A model generated the notes under the pieces. It was not told the DNA's origin. It was given only the letters and a program-made list of their open reading frames with translations, and did not search any database. Of a DNA stretch of 64,000 bases, positions 9,536 to 19,162 are shown one piece after another. The DNA is taken from positions 99,762 to 163,761 of the forward strand of contig NZ_JACHXN010000013.1 of assembly GCF_014192095.1 (NCBI RefSeq). The letters are read 5' to 3'. The DNA comes from Phyllobacterium trifolii. Lineage in GTDB: Bacteria > Pseudomonadota > Alphaproteobacteria > Rhizobiales > Rhizobiaceae. Within the stretch, counting starts at the first letter, position 1. Every line of letters starts with the position of its first letter. Both the position numbers and the translations under genes were made by a program.

Positions 9536-10569
9536 CAGGATTCATTCTCGAAGGGAACGGATATATCTACCTTTGCTTCCATCCATGCCGGAACTGGCAA
9601 GTCCTTAGAACGCAAGAACTCCGGATTGAACATTTTGGACTGATAGCGACTGCCATAGTCGCAGAGCACCGTCACGATAATCTTGTCCGGTCCCATATCC
9701 CGCGCCATGCGGATCGCGCCGGCAATATTGATCCCCGACGATCCTCCCAAACACAGCCCTTCTTCCTCGACGAGGTCGAAGATAATTTCGAGAGCCTCAG
9801 AGTCGGGGATCTGATAGGAAAAATCTGGCGTAAACCCTTCAAGATTGGCCGTAACACGGCCCTGCCCAATGCCCTCGGTAATGGAATTTCCCTCGGATTT
9901 GAACTCGGCGGTCGTGTAATAGGAAAACAGCGCCGCGCCCAGTGGATCGGCAAGTCCGATCTTGATACTCGCGTCCCTTGCTTTCAGTCCCTGCGCTACC
10001 CCGGCGAGCGTGCCGCCTGAACCCACCGCGCAGATAAACCCATCCACTTTGCCATTCGTATCGCGCCATATCTCCTGTGCCGTCGTTTCCACATGCGCCT
10101 GACGATTGGCGACATTGTCAAACTGGTTGGCCCAGATGGCACCGTTCGGCTCGGTTTTTGCCATCTGCTCCGCAAGACGGCCGGAGACTTTTACATAATT
10201 GTTCGGGTTCCTGTAGGGAACAGCGGGCACTTCGACCAACTCGGCACCGAGGAGACGGAGGGCATCTTTCTTTTCCTGGCTCTGCGTTTCGGGAATAACG
10301 ATGACGGTGCGGTAGCCAAGTGTCTTGGCAACCATTGTAAGCCCGATACCCGTGTTACCTGCGGTACCTTCGACGATCACACCACCTCGCCTCAGGAGCC
10401 CGCGTTCCTCGGCGTCGCGGATTATGTAGAGCGCTGCGCGATCCTTGACGGATTGGCCCGGATTGAGGAATTCAGCCTTGCCGTAAATTTCGCAGCCAGT
10501 GAGATCGGAAGCCTTCTTGAGACGAATGAGCGGTGTGTTTCCGATGGTGTCGATCACTGAATCATACAT
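9535..10569 (-). CDS. cysK: Cysteine synthase A (O-acetylserine sulfhydrylase)
   Basis: A 344-residue fold-type II PLP enzyme. The PLP lysine is K42 in PGQSVKDRAA. The substrate loop is EGTAGNTGIGL, and the PLP phosphate-binding glycine loop is AVGSGGTLAGV. GGSSGINIAGA and CDYGSRYQSKMFN lie near the C-terminus. It makes cysteine from O-acetylserine and sulfide; a cystathionine beta-synthase-like activity is possible for this longer, CysK2-like form. First gene of the operon cysK-alaX-sseA-GNAT. Confidence 0.88.
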   Translation of the reverse strand: MYDSVIDTIGNTPLIRLKKASDLTGCEIYGKAEFLNPGQSVKDRAALYIIRDAEERGLLRRGGVIVEGTAGNTGIGLTMVAKTLGYRTVIVIPETQSQEKKDALRLLGAELVEVPAVPYRNPNNYVKVSGRLAEQMAKTEPNGAIWANQFDNVANRQAHVETTAQEIWRDTNGKVDGFICAVGSGGTLAGVAQGLKARDASIKIGLADPLGAALFSYYTTAEFKSEGNSITEGIGQGRVTANLEGFTPDFSYQIPDSEALEIIFDLVEEEGLCLGGSSGINIAGAIRMARDMGPDKIIVTVLCDYGSRYQSKMFNPEFLRSKDLPVPAWMEAKVDISVPFENES

Positions 10570-10683
10570 AGGCCAAGTCCTTCATTCTGCGTGGCTTGAA
10601 CCTATTTGTCCCGATCAAACCGTTCAAGCATAGAATTTTTCAAACCAGACGATATGCGGATATTTTTTTCAAAGACACATATG

Positions 10684-10714
10684 AAAAGGCCGCCAACACG
10701 ATGTGCCAGCGGCC
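10684..10714 (-). terminator. Intrinsic terminator of the DEAD-box helicase gene
   Basis: On the minus strand, GGCCGCTGGCAC and GTGTTGGCGGCC can pair over 12 bp (three G-U pairs) around an ATC loop, followed directly by TTTT. It lies 24 bases after the helicase stop and before the cysK operon promoter region. Confidence 0.65.
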
Positions 10715-10737
10715 CGATAATACGTCAACAGAAGCTG

Positions 10738-12102
10738 TTAAGCAGCCCTTGCGCCGAAGCCTTTTTTGTTGCGGCGGAATGGACGCTTCTGTGCGGGGGC
10801 ACCTGCATCATTGCTCCATACCTTTTCACCGCGTGGTTCACGCGGCTTGCCAGCAGACTGGCCGCGATGCGGCTTCTTGCCAGGCGCACCGTTACCGCCT
10901 TCGCGACGCGGCGGGCGCTGGTCGCTATTGGCAGCACGAGCAGGAAGGCTCGAAAGGTCGATCGGCGAATCCGCCATTGGCAGACGCATGCGCGTAACGC
11001 GTTCGACAGCCTTGAACTTGGAAGCCTCTTCCGCCGGATCATAAAGCGTGATCGCCTTACCGGATGCGCCATTACGGCCCGTACGGCCGATCCGATGGAC
11101 ATAGCTCTCTGGCTCGTCCGGCAGATCGAAATTGATCACGTGGCTGATGCCAACGACATCGATGCCGCGCGCAGCGATATCGGTTGCGACCAGAATACGT
11201 ACGGAACCATCCTTGAAGCCATTCAACGCGCGCTGGCGCGCATTTTGCGACTTGTTGCCGTGAATGGCCGCAACATTATAGCCGTCTTTCTCCAGAACGC
11301 GCGTAACCGCGTCAGCTCCATGCTTGGTTCGGGTAAAGACGATAACCGACGACAAGTCCGCATCCTTAAGCATGGCAGATAGAACCTGCTTCTTCTGCTT
11401 GGTCGGTATCATGTGAACAACCTGCTTGATCTCGGCAGCCGTTGTACCCTGCGGCGCAACTTCCACACGAACGGGATTGCGCAAAAGGCTTGCAGCCAAT
11501 GTGGCAACTTCCTGCGGCATTGTCGCCGAGAACAGAGCCGTCTGGCGATCACGATGAGTGCCCTTGGCAATGCGCTTCACATCGTTGATGAAGCCCATGT
11601 CGAGCATGCGGTCAGCTTCATCGAGCACGAGCCAGCGCGTCTCCGAGAGATCGACGCGGTTGTCACGCACAAGATCGGTCAAACGTCCTGGTGTTGCGAT
11701 CAAGACATCGACGCCGCCCTGCATCTTGTTGATCTGGGCAATGCGTGAGACACCACCAAGAACAAGCGCAGTCGAAATGTGCGCGCCTTTTGCCAGTGTA
11801 CGGAACGTTTCTTCGATCTGTACGGCAAGTTCGCGGGTTGGAGCGAGGATGAGCGCACGGGCGGTCTTGCCCTTGCGCTTATCACCAATGGTTATAATTT
11901 TCTGCAGGATCGGCAGTGCAAAAGCCGCTGTCTTGCCGGAGCCTGTTTGGGCGATGCCAAGAATATCCTGACCGGCGAGCTGCGCCGGGATAGCCTGTGC
12001 CTGGATGGGCTTGGGGGTAGCCATTCCAGCTGCCTCGACTGCCTTGAGCAGGACGGCATTCAGACCCATGGCGGCAAAGCCGTTTGTTTCAATAGTTTCC
12101 AA
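10738..12102 (-). CDS. DEAD-box ATP-dependent RNA helicase (RhlE-like)
   Basis: A 454-residue helicase with the whole motif set: Q-motif region TPKPIQAQAIPAQL, motif I AQTGSGKT, Ia PTRELAVQ, II VLDEADRMLDMGF, III FSATMP, and C-terminal motifs IVFTRTK, ATDIAARGIDV and HRIGRTGRNG. The C-terminal tail from about residue 375 is basic, Gly/Arg/Pro-rich and low-complexity, as in RhlE, and probably binds RNA. The start is the TTG at 12102; an in-frame ATG at 12069 would cut into the conserved FxxMGL segment. Such helicases act in ribosome assembly and mRNA turnover, often cold-induced. The 294 bases upstream hold no gene I can support. Confidence 0.9.
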   Translation of the reverse strand: METIETNGFAAMGLNAVLLKAVEAAGMATPKPIQAQAIPAQLAGQDILGIAQTGSGKTAAFALPILQKIITIGDKRKGKTARALILAPTRELAVQIEETFRTLAKGAHISTALVLGGVSRIAQINKMQGGVDVLIATPGRLTDLVRDNRVDLSETRWLVLDEADRMLDMGFINDVKRIAKGTHRDRQTALFSATMPQEVATLAASLLRNPVRVEVAPQGTTAAEIKQVVHMIPTKQKKQVLSAMLKDADLSSVIVFTRTKHGADAVTRVLEKDGYNVAAIHGNKSQNARQRALNGFKDGSVRILVATDIAARGIDVVGISHVINFDLPDEPESYVHRIGRTGRNGASGKAITLYDPAEEASKFKAVERVTRMRLPMADSPIDLSSLPARAANSDQRPPRREGGNGAPGKKPHRGQSAGKPREPRGEKVWSNDAGAPAQKRPFRRNKKGFGARAA

Positions 12103-12396
12103 TTCAATCTTCTTTCATTGGCCGGCGCGGAAAACCGCGGGCCACACAACGCATCACAGGGCGCAACCTGCGTGCAATAATTTTGGGATAAACGACGAGA
12201 CGCGAGGAACCCTACGCCAATGGCTTGGGTTCATGCGACTTGCGCAGCCGTGCCCACCGCATCATGCGGATGGGTCTCAGACGCCACGAAGTCCTCAATC
12301 GGAAGACCGGATTGCCCGGTCCAAGCGCCTGACCGGCATATGGGCCTTCTTACGCCAAAAAGCAAACGATTTTATTGTGCGGCGCAAAAGGACCAG

Positions 12397-13260
12397 CTAT
12401 CTGGCGAACCGTTTAGCGCCCGCCACGCATAGTATCACTGCAATGGTGACGGCAATCATCGGCCAGCTGACGGATTCGTGCAGCAGTGCCGCAGCGAGAA
12501 CGAGACCGAAGAAGGGTTGCAGCAACTGCAGTTGACCGACAGCCCCAATTCCGCCTTGAGCCAGCCCGCGATACCAGAAAATGAAACCTATCAGCATTGA
12601 AAAAAGCGAGACGTAGAAGAGGCCAATCCAGGCGGGCTGCTTGATGACGCTCAAATCCGACGGGAAAACATAGAGGGTCAGAGGCAACATGACTGGTAGA
12701 GAAAGGACCAGCGCCCAGCATATCACCTGCCAGCCCCCTAATTTGCGCGACAACTGGGCACCTTCTGCATAGCCAAGCCCGCAAACGACAATGGCCGCGA
12801 ACATCAAAAGATCGCCGGTTAGCGAGGCCGCGAAATTCTGCGTCAATGCAAATCCAGCAACGAGTAGGCTGCCCGCACAGGAAAACAGCCAGAACATGGG
12901 ACGCATGCGCTCACCGCCGCGCAATACACCAAAAATGGCGGTTGCAAGCGGCAAAAGCCCGATAAACACAATGGAATGAGCCGATGTGATATGGCGTAGC
13001 GCCAGTGCAGTCAGAAGCGGAAAGCCAACGACGACACCCATGGCAGTTACGAATAGCGGGCCGAGATCCGTCCTCATCGGGCGCTTTTCGCGGAAGGCTA
13101 CTAGCAGGGCAAGCGCCAGCGCAGCTGCAATCGTGGCACGCGCACCGGTCACGAAGATGGGATCAAATCCAGCAACGGCCGCCCGAGTGGCGGGCAACGA
13201 CCCACTGAAAATGAGTACGCCGATAAATCCGTTAATCCAGCCGCTTGTTACCTTGTCCAT
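12397..13260 (-). CDS. DMT superfamily (EamA) transporter
   Basis: A 287-residue inner-membrane protein with about ten hydrophobic segments in two EamA repeats, each starting in a WxxxGFxGVLIF-like or WIGLFYVSLFSMLIGFIFWY helix. Family members export amino acids or related metabolites. It is divergent from a MocR-type regulator with about 110 bases between the starts. In that common arrangement the MocR protein controls the transporter in response to an amine or vitamer. The intergenic stretch contains the GGTACAGTACAATAC motif near 13325, a candidate operator. Confidence 0.85.
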   Translation of the reverse strand: MDKVTSGWINGFIGVLIFSGSLPATRAAVAGFDPIFVTGARATIAAALALALLVAFREKRPMRTDLGPLFVTAMGVVVGFPLLTALALRHITSAHSIVFIGLLPLATAIFGVLRGGERMRPMFWLFSCAGSLLVAGFALTQNFAASLTGDLLMFAAIVVCGLGYAEGAQLSRKLGGWQVICWALVLSLPVMLPLTLYVFPSDLSVIKQPAWIGLFYVSLFSMLIGFIFWYRGLAQGGIGAVGQLQLLQPFFGLVLAAALLHESVSWPMIAVTIAVILCVAGAKRFAR

Positions 13261-13373
13261 ATTTTCTCTGCCATGCGATCACATCGTAGGCTGTATCAAC
13301 CCTATGCAGTGGATTTTCCAGATACGGTACAGTACAATACACGCAAACTGTCATGGGATGGCAAGCAGTACGG

Positions 13374-14798
13374 ATGGACAAAACCGTTGAACTCAAGCTC
13401 GAAGGCGGTACGCTGGTCAATCGCGTGATGCACGAGGTTCGTCAACGCATTGCCGGGCGCGCACTCACGCCGGGAGCAAAGCTCCCCTCAATACGCAGTT
13501 TTGCCAAGACGTTGTCAGTATCGAAATCGACAATTGTCGAGGCGTATGACCGGCTCGCGGCCGAAGGCATCATCTTGTCGCGACGCGGCTCGGGCTTTTA
13601 TGTCGCCGGTCATCTGCCGCCTCTGTCACTGGCCGAAATCGGGCCGCGGCTTGACCATGCCATCGACCCTCTCTGGGTGTCACGCACGTCACTGGATGCA
13701 AATAGCACCACGGCAAAGCCCGGTTGTGGTTGGCTGCCCTCCTCATGGATGCCTGAAGCAGGAATTCGTCGCGCCCTGCGCGCCGTGGCAAGGGCGGATG
13801 AGTCCTCCCTCACCGACTATGCATCGCCGTTAGGCTTGAAACCATTGCGCCAACTACTTGCACGCCGCATGGATGGACATGGCATTGAGGCGGTTCCCGA
13901 CCAGATCATGTTGACGGAATCAGGGACACAGGCAATTGATCTGCTTTGCCGTTTCCTGATTGAGCCTGGGGATGCCGTCATCGTGGATGACCCGTGTTAT
14001 TTCAACTTCCACGCCTTGCTCAAGGCGCATCGAGCCAAGGTGGTCGGGGTACCTTACACGCCGAACGGTCCCGACCTCGACCGATTTGCGGAAGCGCTTT
14101 CGGGACACCGGCCGCGCGTCTACATTACCAATTCCGCCCTGCATAACCCGACTGGCGCAGTTCTTTCGCCCGTCGTTGCCCATCGGCTGCTCAAGCTTGC
14201 AGAACAGTACAATCTGACAATCATCGAAGATGATATTTTTGCCGATTTCGAACATGAACCAGCACCTCGGCTCGCAGCGTTCGATGGGCTCGATCGAGTC
14301 GTGCACATCGGGAGCTTTTCCAAATCGCTATCGGCATCTGTTCGCTGCGGCTTCATCGCTGCGCGGCGCAACTGGATCGAGGGGCTGGTGGATTTGCGCA
14401 TCGCTACATCCTTTGGCGGCGGACGCCTGGGTGCAGAACTCGTATTGTTCATGCTGAAGGATGGAAGCTATCGCAAGCACATGGACGGCCTGCGCGCGCA
14501 ACTGGCAAAGAGCATGGGCGAAACGATCGCCAAGCTGAAGCCGCTCGGCCTGGCTCCCTGGATCGAATCGCGCGGCGGCATGTTTCTGTGGTGCAAACTG
14601 CCCGAAGGCGTGGATGCTGCGAAAATTGCGCAGCGCGGACTGGCAGAAGGGGTCATTTTTGCGCCAGGTAACGTGTTCAGCCAGTCGCAGGCCGCTTCTT
14701 CCTACATGCGTTTCAATGTGGCGCAGTGCAACGACCCGCGTATTTTCACGGTACTGGAAAGGCTGATTGCCGATCAGGCCGCTTCTGCCAGTTTTTGA
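13374..14798 (+). CDS. MocR-type regulator (GntR HTH fused to aminotransferase domain)
   Basis: From the ATG at 13374 the product is 474 residues; an in-frame ATG at 13353 is an alternative. Residues 10-80 are a GntR winged helix (RVMHEVRQRIAGRALTPGAKLPSIR, LSVSKSTIVEAYDRLAAEG, SRRGSGFYV). The rest is a fold-type I aminotransferase domain with the PLP lysine at K317 (GSFSKSLSASVRCGF) and the NPTG motif HNPTGAV. MocR proteins use bound PLP adducts to regulate neighbouring genes. The divergent EamA transporter is the obvious target. Its last 25 bases overlap the convergent DUF1697 gene. Confidence 0.9.
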   Translation: MDKTVELKLEGGTLVNRVMHEVRQRIAGRALTPGAKLPSIRSFAKTLSVSKSTIVEAYDRLAAEGIILSRRGSGFYVAGHLPPLSLAEIGPRLDHAIDPLWVSRTSLDANSTTAKPGCGWLPSSWMPEAGIRRALRAVARADESSLTDYASPLGLKPLRQLLARRMDGHGIEAVPDQIMLTESGTQAIDLLCRFLIEPGDAVIVDDPCYFNFHALLKAHRAKVVGVPYTPNGPDLDRFAEALSGHRPRVYITNSALHNPTGAVLSPVVAHRLLKLAEQYNLTIIEDDIFADFEHEPAPRLAAFDGLDRVVHIGSFSKSLSASVRCGFIAARRNWIEGLVDLRIATSFGGGRLGAELVLFMLKDGSYRKHMDGLRAQLAKSMGETIAKLKPLGLAPWIESRGGMFLWCKLPEGVDAAKIAQRGLAEGVIFAPGNVFSQSQAASSYMRFNVAQCNDPRIFTVLERLIADQAASASF

Positions 14799-15310
14799 AG
14801 AGCCAAGACGGTGCGCCAGTTGCGTGCGGTGAGCGGCACTTTCAGCGCCTTGTCGAGTGCGAGGGCGAGTTTTGAAGTGCCAAAACCGTCGGGCGTATAG
14901 AGGTAAAGAACACGGTTCCTGACAGTAAAACTTTCGGTTTCACTCGCCTTGCTGGCAAAATTTTCAAGCGCAGTGTCAGTCGGGTCTTCATCAAGAATGA
15001 CGGCGTGAAGCGACTTTGGATTTTCTTGGGCTTGGGGATAAGGATTCTTCGCGATCATACAGTTCCATTCATCAATATTGCGGATGGAGACACGCGATTC
15101 GAAACTGAACGTTTTCAAAAAAAGGTCCGAAATTGCCTCGGCTATCTGGCGCGCCGTCTTGTTGGACCTGAGAACGACATTGCCGCTTTGTACATAGGTT
15201 TTCACCTCCTCGAAGCCCGCCTCGACAAGCATGTCCCGCAGTGTTTCCATCTTAACTTTTTTGTTGCCGCCAACATTGATGCCGCGAAACAGCACAATAT
15301 AGATAGTCAC
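14774..15310 (-). CDS. DUF1697 domain protein (copy 2)
   Basis: A 178-residue protein with the DUF1697 signature at its N-terminus (YIVLFRGINVGGNKKVKM, LRDMLVEAGFEEVKTYVQSGNVVL) and the C-terminal ARNWRTVLAL. The start is a GTG overlapping the stop of the upstream paralogue (GTGA), so it is translationally coupled. Function is unknown. The two neighbours are clearly paralogous but diverged, an old tandem duplication. Confidence 0.85.
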   Translation of the reverse strand: MTIYIVLFRGINVGGNKKVKMETLRDMLVEAGFEEVKTYVQSGNVVLRSNKTARQIAEAISDLFLKTFSFESRVSIRNIDEWNCMIAKNPYPQAQENPKSLHAVILDEDPTDTALENFASKASETESFTVRNRVLYLYTPDGFGTSKLALALDKALKVPLTARNWRTVLALQKLAEAA

Positions 15311-15852
15311 TTTGCATCCCCCGCCATTTGCTTAGCCAAATGGGCCAGCTTGAGCACTGTATTCCAGTTTCTCGCGGTAGCTGCAACTTTCAATGTTTTT
15401 TCAATCTTAGGATGCAGTCTTGCATTCGAAACACCATGCGGCGCGTAATAATACAGCACCCTTCCCCTTATCTCGAACTGCTCCGGCCCTGTCGCTTTTT
15501 GCTCCAACGCCTTCACCGCCTCTGCATCAGGTGTCCGCTCCAGAACATAGGCATGAAGTTTGGCCGGTTCACTCACAGCCAGCGGGAATGGATTTTGGGT
15601 AATGAGCTTGGCCCATTCCGCCCTACTGACGATCATGATGTGCTTGGAGAAGCCAAAATGCTCCAATGCCGTCGTAGCCACACGCTTAGCGATGCGCTTT
15701 GGCCTATCGTTTGAGGTAAGAACGACATTGCCGGTGTTGATATAGGTTACAACGGACTCAAAGCCTTCCTCGACCAAGGCCGCTTTCAATGGCTGCACGG
15801 GAAGCAACGTATCCCCACCGACACCGCGAAACAGAATGATCCAGCAGGTCAC
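15307..15852 (-). CDS. DUF1697 domain protein (copy 1)
   Basis: A 181-residue paralogue of the next gene: WIILFRGVGGDTLLPVQPLK, FESVVTYINTGNVVLTSND, and the C-terminal TARNWNTVLKLAHLA. The GTG start has GAGGAGG six bases upstream. It lacks the usual GINVGG, reading GVGGDT instead, and so is more diverged than copy 2. Function unknown. It starts nine bases after the ilvA stop on the same strand, so it is probably at the end of the ade-ilvA transcript. Confidence 0.83.
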   Translation of the reverse strand: MTCWIILFRGVGGDTLLPVQPLKAALVEEGFESVVTYINTGNVVLTSNDRPKRIAKRVATTALEHFGFSKHIMIVSRAEWAKLITQNPFPLAVSEPAKLHAYVLERTPDAEAVKALEQKATGPEQFEIRGRVLYYYAPHGVSNARLHPKIEKTLKVAATARNWNTVLKLAHLAKQMAGDAK

Positions 15853-15861
15853 TATGCCTCC

Positions 15862-17121
15862 TCAGATAATCAATCCGGCAATGGTCTCATTATCGGTGAT
15901 GTCCTGATAGGCCCAACCTGCTTCATCGAAACGTTTGAACAGCATGTCGAAATTGAGCTTGTTCTTGGTCTCGATGCCGATGAGGACGGAACCGAAATTA
16001 CGCGCGGACTTCTTGAGGTATTCGAAACGGGCAACGTCATCCTCAGGTCCCAAAAGGTCAAGAAACGACCGCAAAGCGCCGGGCCGCTGGGGAAAACGGA
16101 AGATAAAATACTTCTTCAATCCCTCGTATCGCAGTGACCGCTCCTTCAGCTCCGGCAGGCGTTCAAAATCGAAATTGCTGCCGGATATTACCAGAACGAT
16201 CCGCTTGTTCCTGATATCGCTCTTCTTGAAATCCTTGAGCGCATCGATGGCGAGAGCGCCGGCCGGCTCTACGACGATGCCCTCTATGTTGAGCATCTCA
16301 AGGATAGTCGAGCTCAGGCGGTTTTCTGGAATCAAAGTCACAGAGTCTGCTGTGAAGCCTTTGAGTAACTTGAAGTTTTCACGGCCAATCTCCGCAACTG
16401 CGGCGCCGTCAACGAAATTGTCCACGGTGTCGAGTTTGATACGTTTGCCTGCTTCGAGACTGCGTTTCAGGCTTGGCGCACCGGCTGGTTCAACGAAGCG
16501 GAAGCGGGTCTCCCAGCCGAGATCGGCAAGATAGCGTGTAACGCCACCGGAAAGCCCTCCACCTCCCACAGGCAGGATCATCAGGTCGGGCTTGCGTTTG
16601 TCCGGCAACTGCGTGGCGATTTCATGCGCCACGGTTGCTTGCCCGGTGATGATATCCATGTGGTCGAAAGGCGGAACCATAATTGCCCCGCTCTCGGCAG
16701 CATAGTCCTGCGCAGCGGCGTAACATTGATCGAAAATATCTCCGAACAGACGAATTTCGATGAACTCGCCGCCAAAACTGCGCGTCTTGTCGATCTTTTG
16801 TTGCGGCGTCGTCACCGGCATGAATACGACACCCTTTTTGCCAAAATGCCGGCAGATGAAGGCAAAACCCTGCGCGTGGTTTCCAGCCGAGGCACAAACA
16901 AAGGACGAATCCTCCAACTTGTGCTCGCTCAAATAATGAGAGATGAAATTGAACGCGCCCCTGATCTTGTAGGACCGCACAGGTGAAAGATCTTCGCGCT
17001 TAAGCCAGATCTGCGCACCGTATTTGTGGGAGAGATAGTGGTTGAGTTGGAGCGGTGTTTCGGGAAACAGCACGCGCATTTTTTCCGTCGCACGATCCAC
17101 GGCCTTGATGAATGCAGTCAT
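15862..17121 (-). CDS. ilvA: Threonine ammonia-lyase
   Basis: A 419-residue PLP enzyme. The PLP lysine is K52 in VRSYKIRGAF. The serine/threonine loop is SAGNHAQGFAF, the phosphate-binding loop is PVGGGGLSGGV, and the C-terminal ACT-like regulatory segment starts at about residue 325 (YFIFRFPQRPGALRSFLDLL). It deaminates threonine to 2-oxobutanoate, the first step of isoleucine synthesis, and is probably inhibited by isoleucine through the C-terminal domain. The length fits the single-ACT biosynthetic form. Its ATG overlaps the ade stop by four bases. Confidence 0.92.
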   Translation of the reverse strand: MTAFIKAVDRATEKMRVLFPETPLQLNHYLSHKYGAQIWLKREDLSPVRSYKIRGAFNFISHYLSEHKLEDSSFVCASAGNHAQGFAFICRHFGKKGVVFMPVTTPQQKIDKTRSFGGEFIEIRLFGDIFDQCYAAAQDYAAESGAIMVPPFDHMDIITGQATVAHEIATQLPDKRKPDLMILPVGGGGLSGGVTRYLADLGWETRFRFVEPAGAPSLKRSLEAGKRIKLDTVDNFVDGAAVAEIGRENFKLLKGFTADSVTLIPENRLSSTILEMLNIEGIVVEPAGALAIDALKDFKKSDIRNKRIVLVISGSNFDFERLPELKERSLRYEGLKKYFIFRFPQRPGALRSFLDLLGPEDDVARFEYLKKSARNFGSVLIGIETKNKLNFDMLFKRFDEAGWAYQDITDNETIAGLII

Positions 17122-18923
17122 AGGAACAGGTCAACCTTCGTAAATGTCCGGACATCGATAATCCCGACATCAGATATACGCAATTCCGGAATGACCACCA
17201 GCGCCAGCAGCGAATGCTGCATGTAGGCGTTGTTGAGAGTACAGCCCATCGCGCGCATGGCGTTGACGAGTTTATCAGCTTTTGCTGCGACGATTTCGGC
17301 ACGCTGGTCAGACATCAGGCCTGCGATCGGCATTTCCACCATGGCAAGTTCTCGGCCCTTGGAAAACAGCACCACACCACCGCCAACTTCACCAAGCCTA
17401 TTGGCAGCTTTGGCCATATCCTCTTTGTTGGTGCCGACGACAATCATATGGTGGCTATCGTGGGCGACAGTTGAGGCCATGGCGCAGTCAAGCGTATAGC
17501 CAAAGCCGGAGACAAAGCCGTTAACCACCTTCCCCGTTCCGCGATGCCTCTCGACAAGGGCGATTTGGCAGACATCATTGCGCCGATCCATCTGGACGAT
17601 GCCGTCGGAGACTGACAACTCCGCCTCCAATGCTTTCGTCGGCGCCTGATTTTCAATGACGCCGATCACACGCGCGGTAATCTGCTTTGTTGGTTTCGGA
17701 GACTTGATATCGAAATCCTTGGCCTTCAAATTTTTCCCGAGCTTGATCGTATTCTTTGCGAATGCCGGATAGTTGTAGGCCGGAATCTCAGCGATGAGCT
17801 TACCTTTCTCCGCCACAAGCACGCCCCGCGCGTAAACACGGTCGATCGTCAGATTTGGCAAGTCTGATACAATAAGGAAATCTGCAAGTCGTCCCGGTGT
17901 GATTGAGCCGATCTCCCGCTCCAGCCGAAAGTGCTGCGCTGTATTGAGTGTCGCCATCTGGATCGCCGTCACAGGCTTTAGCCCCTGGGCTATGGCGTGA
18001 CGCACAACACGGTCCATATGACCTTCGTTTACAAGCGTGCCGGAGTGACTGTCATCGGTGCACAGGATGAAATTGCGGGGATCAAGGCCCTGTTCCGTAA
18101 CCGCTTTAATCTGGCGGGCAACATCATACCAAGCGGATCCAAGACGGAGCATAGCCCGCATACCCTGGCGCACACGGGCAATGGCGTCCTCCATACGGGT
18201 ACCCTCGTGATCATCTTCAGGACCACCCGCAACATATCCATGGAAGGCTCGCCCAAGCTCAGGCGATGCGAAATGCCCTCCAACAGTCTTTCCGGCGTTT
18301 ACGGTGGCGTCAATGCCACCCCGCATAGTTGCATCGTTGTTGGCGACGCCAGGAAAGTTCATCACCTCGCCGAGACCGATGATATTGGGCCATGTCATCG
18401 CTTCGGCAACATCGTCCGGGCTTATAGAAGCGCCTGCATTCTCCAATCCCGGCGCCGATGGAACGCAACTCGGCATCTGCACGTGCACATTGATCGGCAT
18501 GGCAAGCGCTTCGTCGTGCATCAGGCGGACGCCATCGAGCCCCAACACATTGGCGATCTCGTGCGGATCGATGAACATCGAAGTAGTGCCATGAGGAATG
18601 ACGGCCCGCGTAAACTCAGTCACCGTGACCATACCGCTTTCGACATGCATATGCGCGTCGCACAGACCAGGCACCAGATAACGTCCACCCGCGTCAACGA
18701 CCTTCGTTTTCGGCCCGATGCAGTGCTCCGCTCCTTGCCCGACAAAGGCAAAGCGCCCGGCCACGATGGCAAGATCAATACCAGCGATGATTTCTCCGGA
18801 ATAGACGCTTACCAAACGACCGTTGCGGACAACCAGATCCGCATCTTTGCGGCCCATCGCAACATCCACGAGCAACGGCGCTGATTCCGTCCATGTCGCT
18901 GGTTTGCCTGCCTGTTTGCTCAT
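17118..18923 (-). CDS. ade: Adenine deaminase
   Basis: From the ATG at 18923, which has GGAG eight bases upstream, the product is 601 residues; ATGs at 18929 and 18962 are in frame. It is an amidohydrolase with the metal-binding CDAHMHVESGM, HGTTSMFIDPHEIANV, and TDDSHSGTLVNEGHMD, and a C-terminal adenine-deaminase domain (SGFGYTLDCAMASTVAHDSHH). It converts adenine to hypoxanthine and ammonia for purine salvage. Downstream and overlapping is ilvA; no metabolic link is obvious, so the pairing may be only transcriptional. Confidence 0.92.
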   Translation of the reverse strand: MSKQAGKPATWTESAPLLVDVAMGRKDADLVVRNGRLVSVYSGEIIAGIDLAIVAGRFAFVGQGAEHCIGPKTKVVDAGGRYLVPGLCDAHMHVESGMVTVTEFTRAVIPHGTTSMFIDPHEIANVLGLDGVRLMHDEALAMPINVHVQMPSCVPSAPGLENAGASISPDDVAEAMTWPNIIGLGEVMNFPGVANNDATMRGGIDATVNAGKTVGGHFASPELGRAFHGYVAGGPEDDHEGTRMEDAIARVRQGMRAMLRLGSAWYDVARQIKAVTEQGLDPRNFILCTDDSHSGTLVNEGHMDRVVRHAIAQGLKPVTAIQMATLNTAQHFRLEREIGSITPGRLADFLIVSDLPNLTIDRVYARGVLVAEKGKLIAEIPAYNYPAFAKNTIKLGKNLKAKDFDIKSPKPTKQITARVIGVIENQAPTKALEAELSVSDGIVQMDRRNDVCQIALVERHRGTGKVVNGFVSGFGYTLDCAMASTVAHDSHHMIVVGTNKEDMAKAANRLGEVGGGVVLFSKGRELAMVEMPIAGLMSDQRAEIVAAKADKLVNAMRAMGCTLNNAYMQHSLLALVVIPELRISDVGIIDVRTFTKVDLFL

Positions 18924-19162
18924 CGTCATCACTCCGATCGCCTGATCTCTTCGAATATGCATATACCAAAAAACAACGTGACTGCCCTGTTCACAGTGGA
19001 ATTCTCAAAAAATTCGGAGAAATCCATGAATTGCTTGACAGAACCACGATCGTTGCGTCCGATAGGTCTCATGCGCCGCGTCGAAAACGGAGTTGCCAAT
19101 GACCGGGGAGAAATGTTGGCTGACTGCGGCAATTCACAAGCGTTGTTCTGGGAGGAAATTTA

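Noticed and set aside
17997..18884. 295-codon frame antisense to ade
   Set aside because: Shadow of a strongly conserved enzyme gene; His/Arg-rich nonsense composition.
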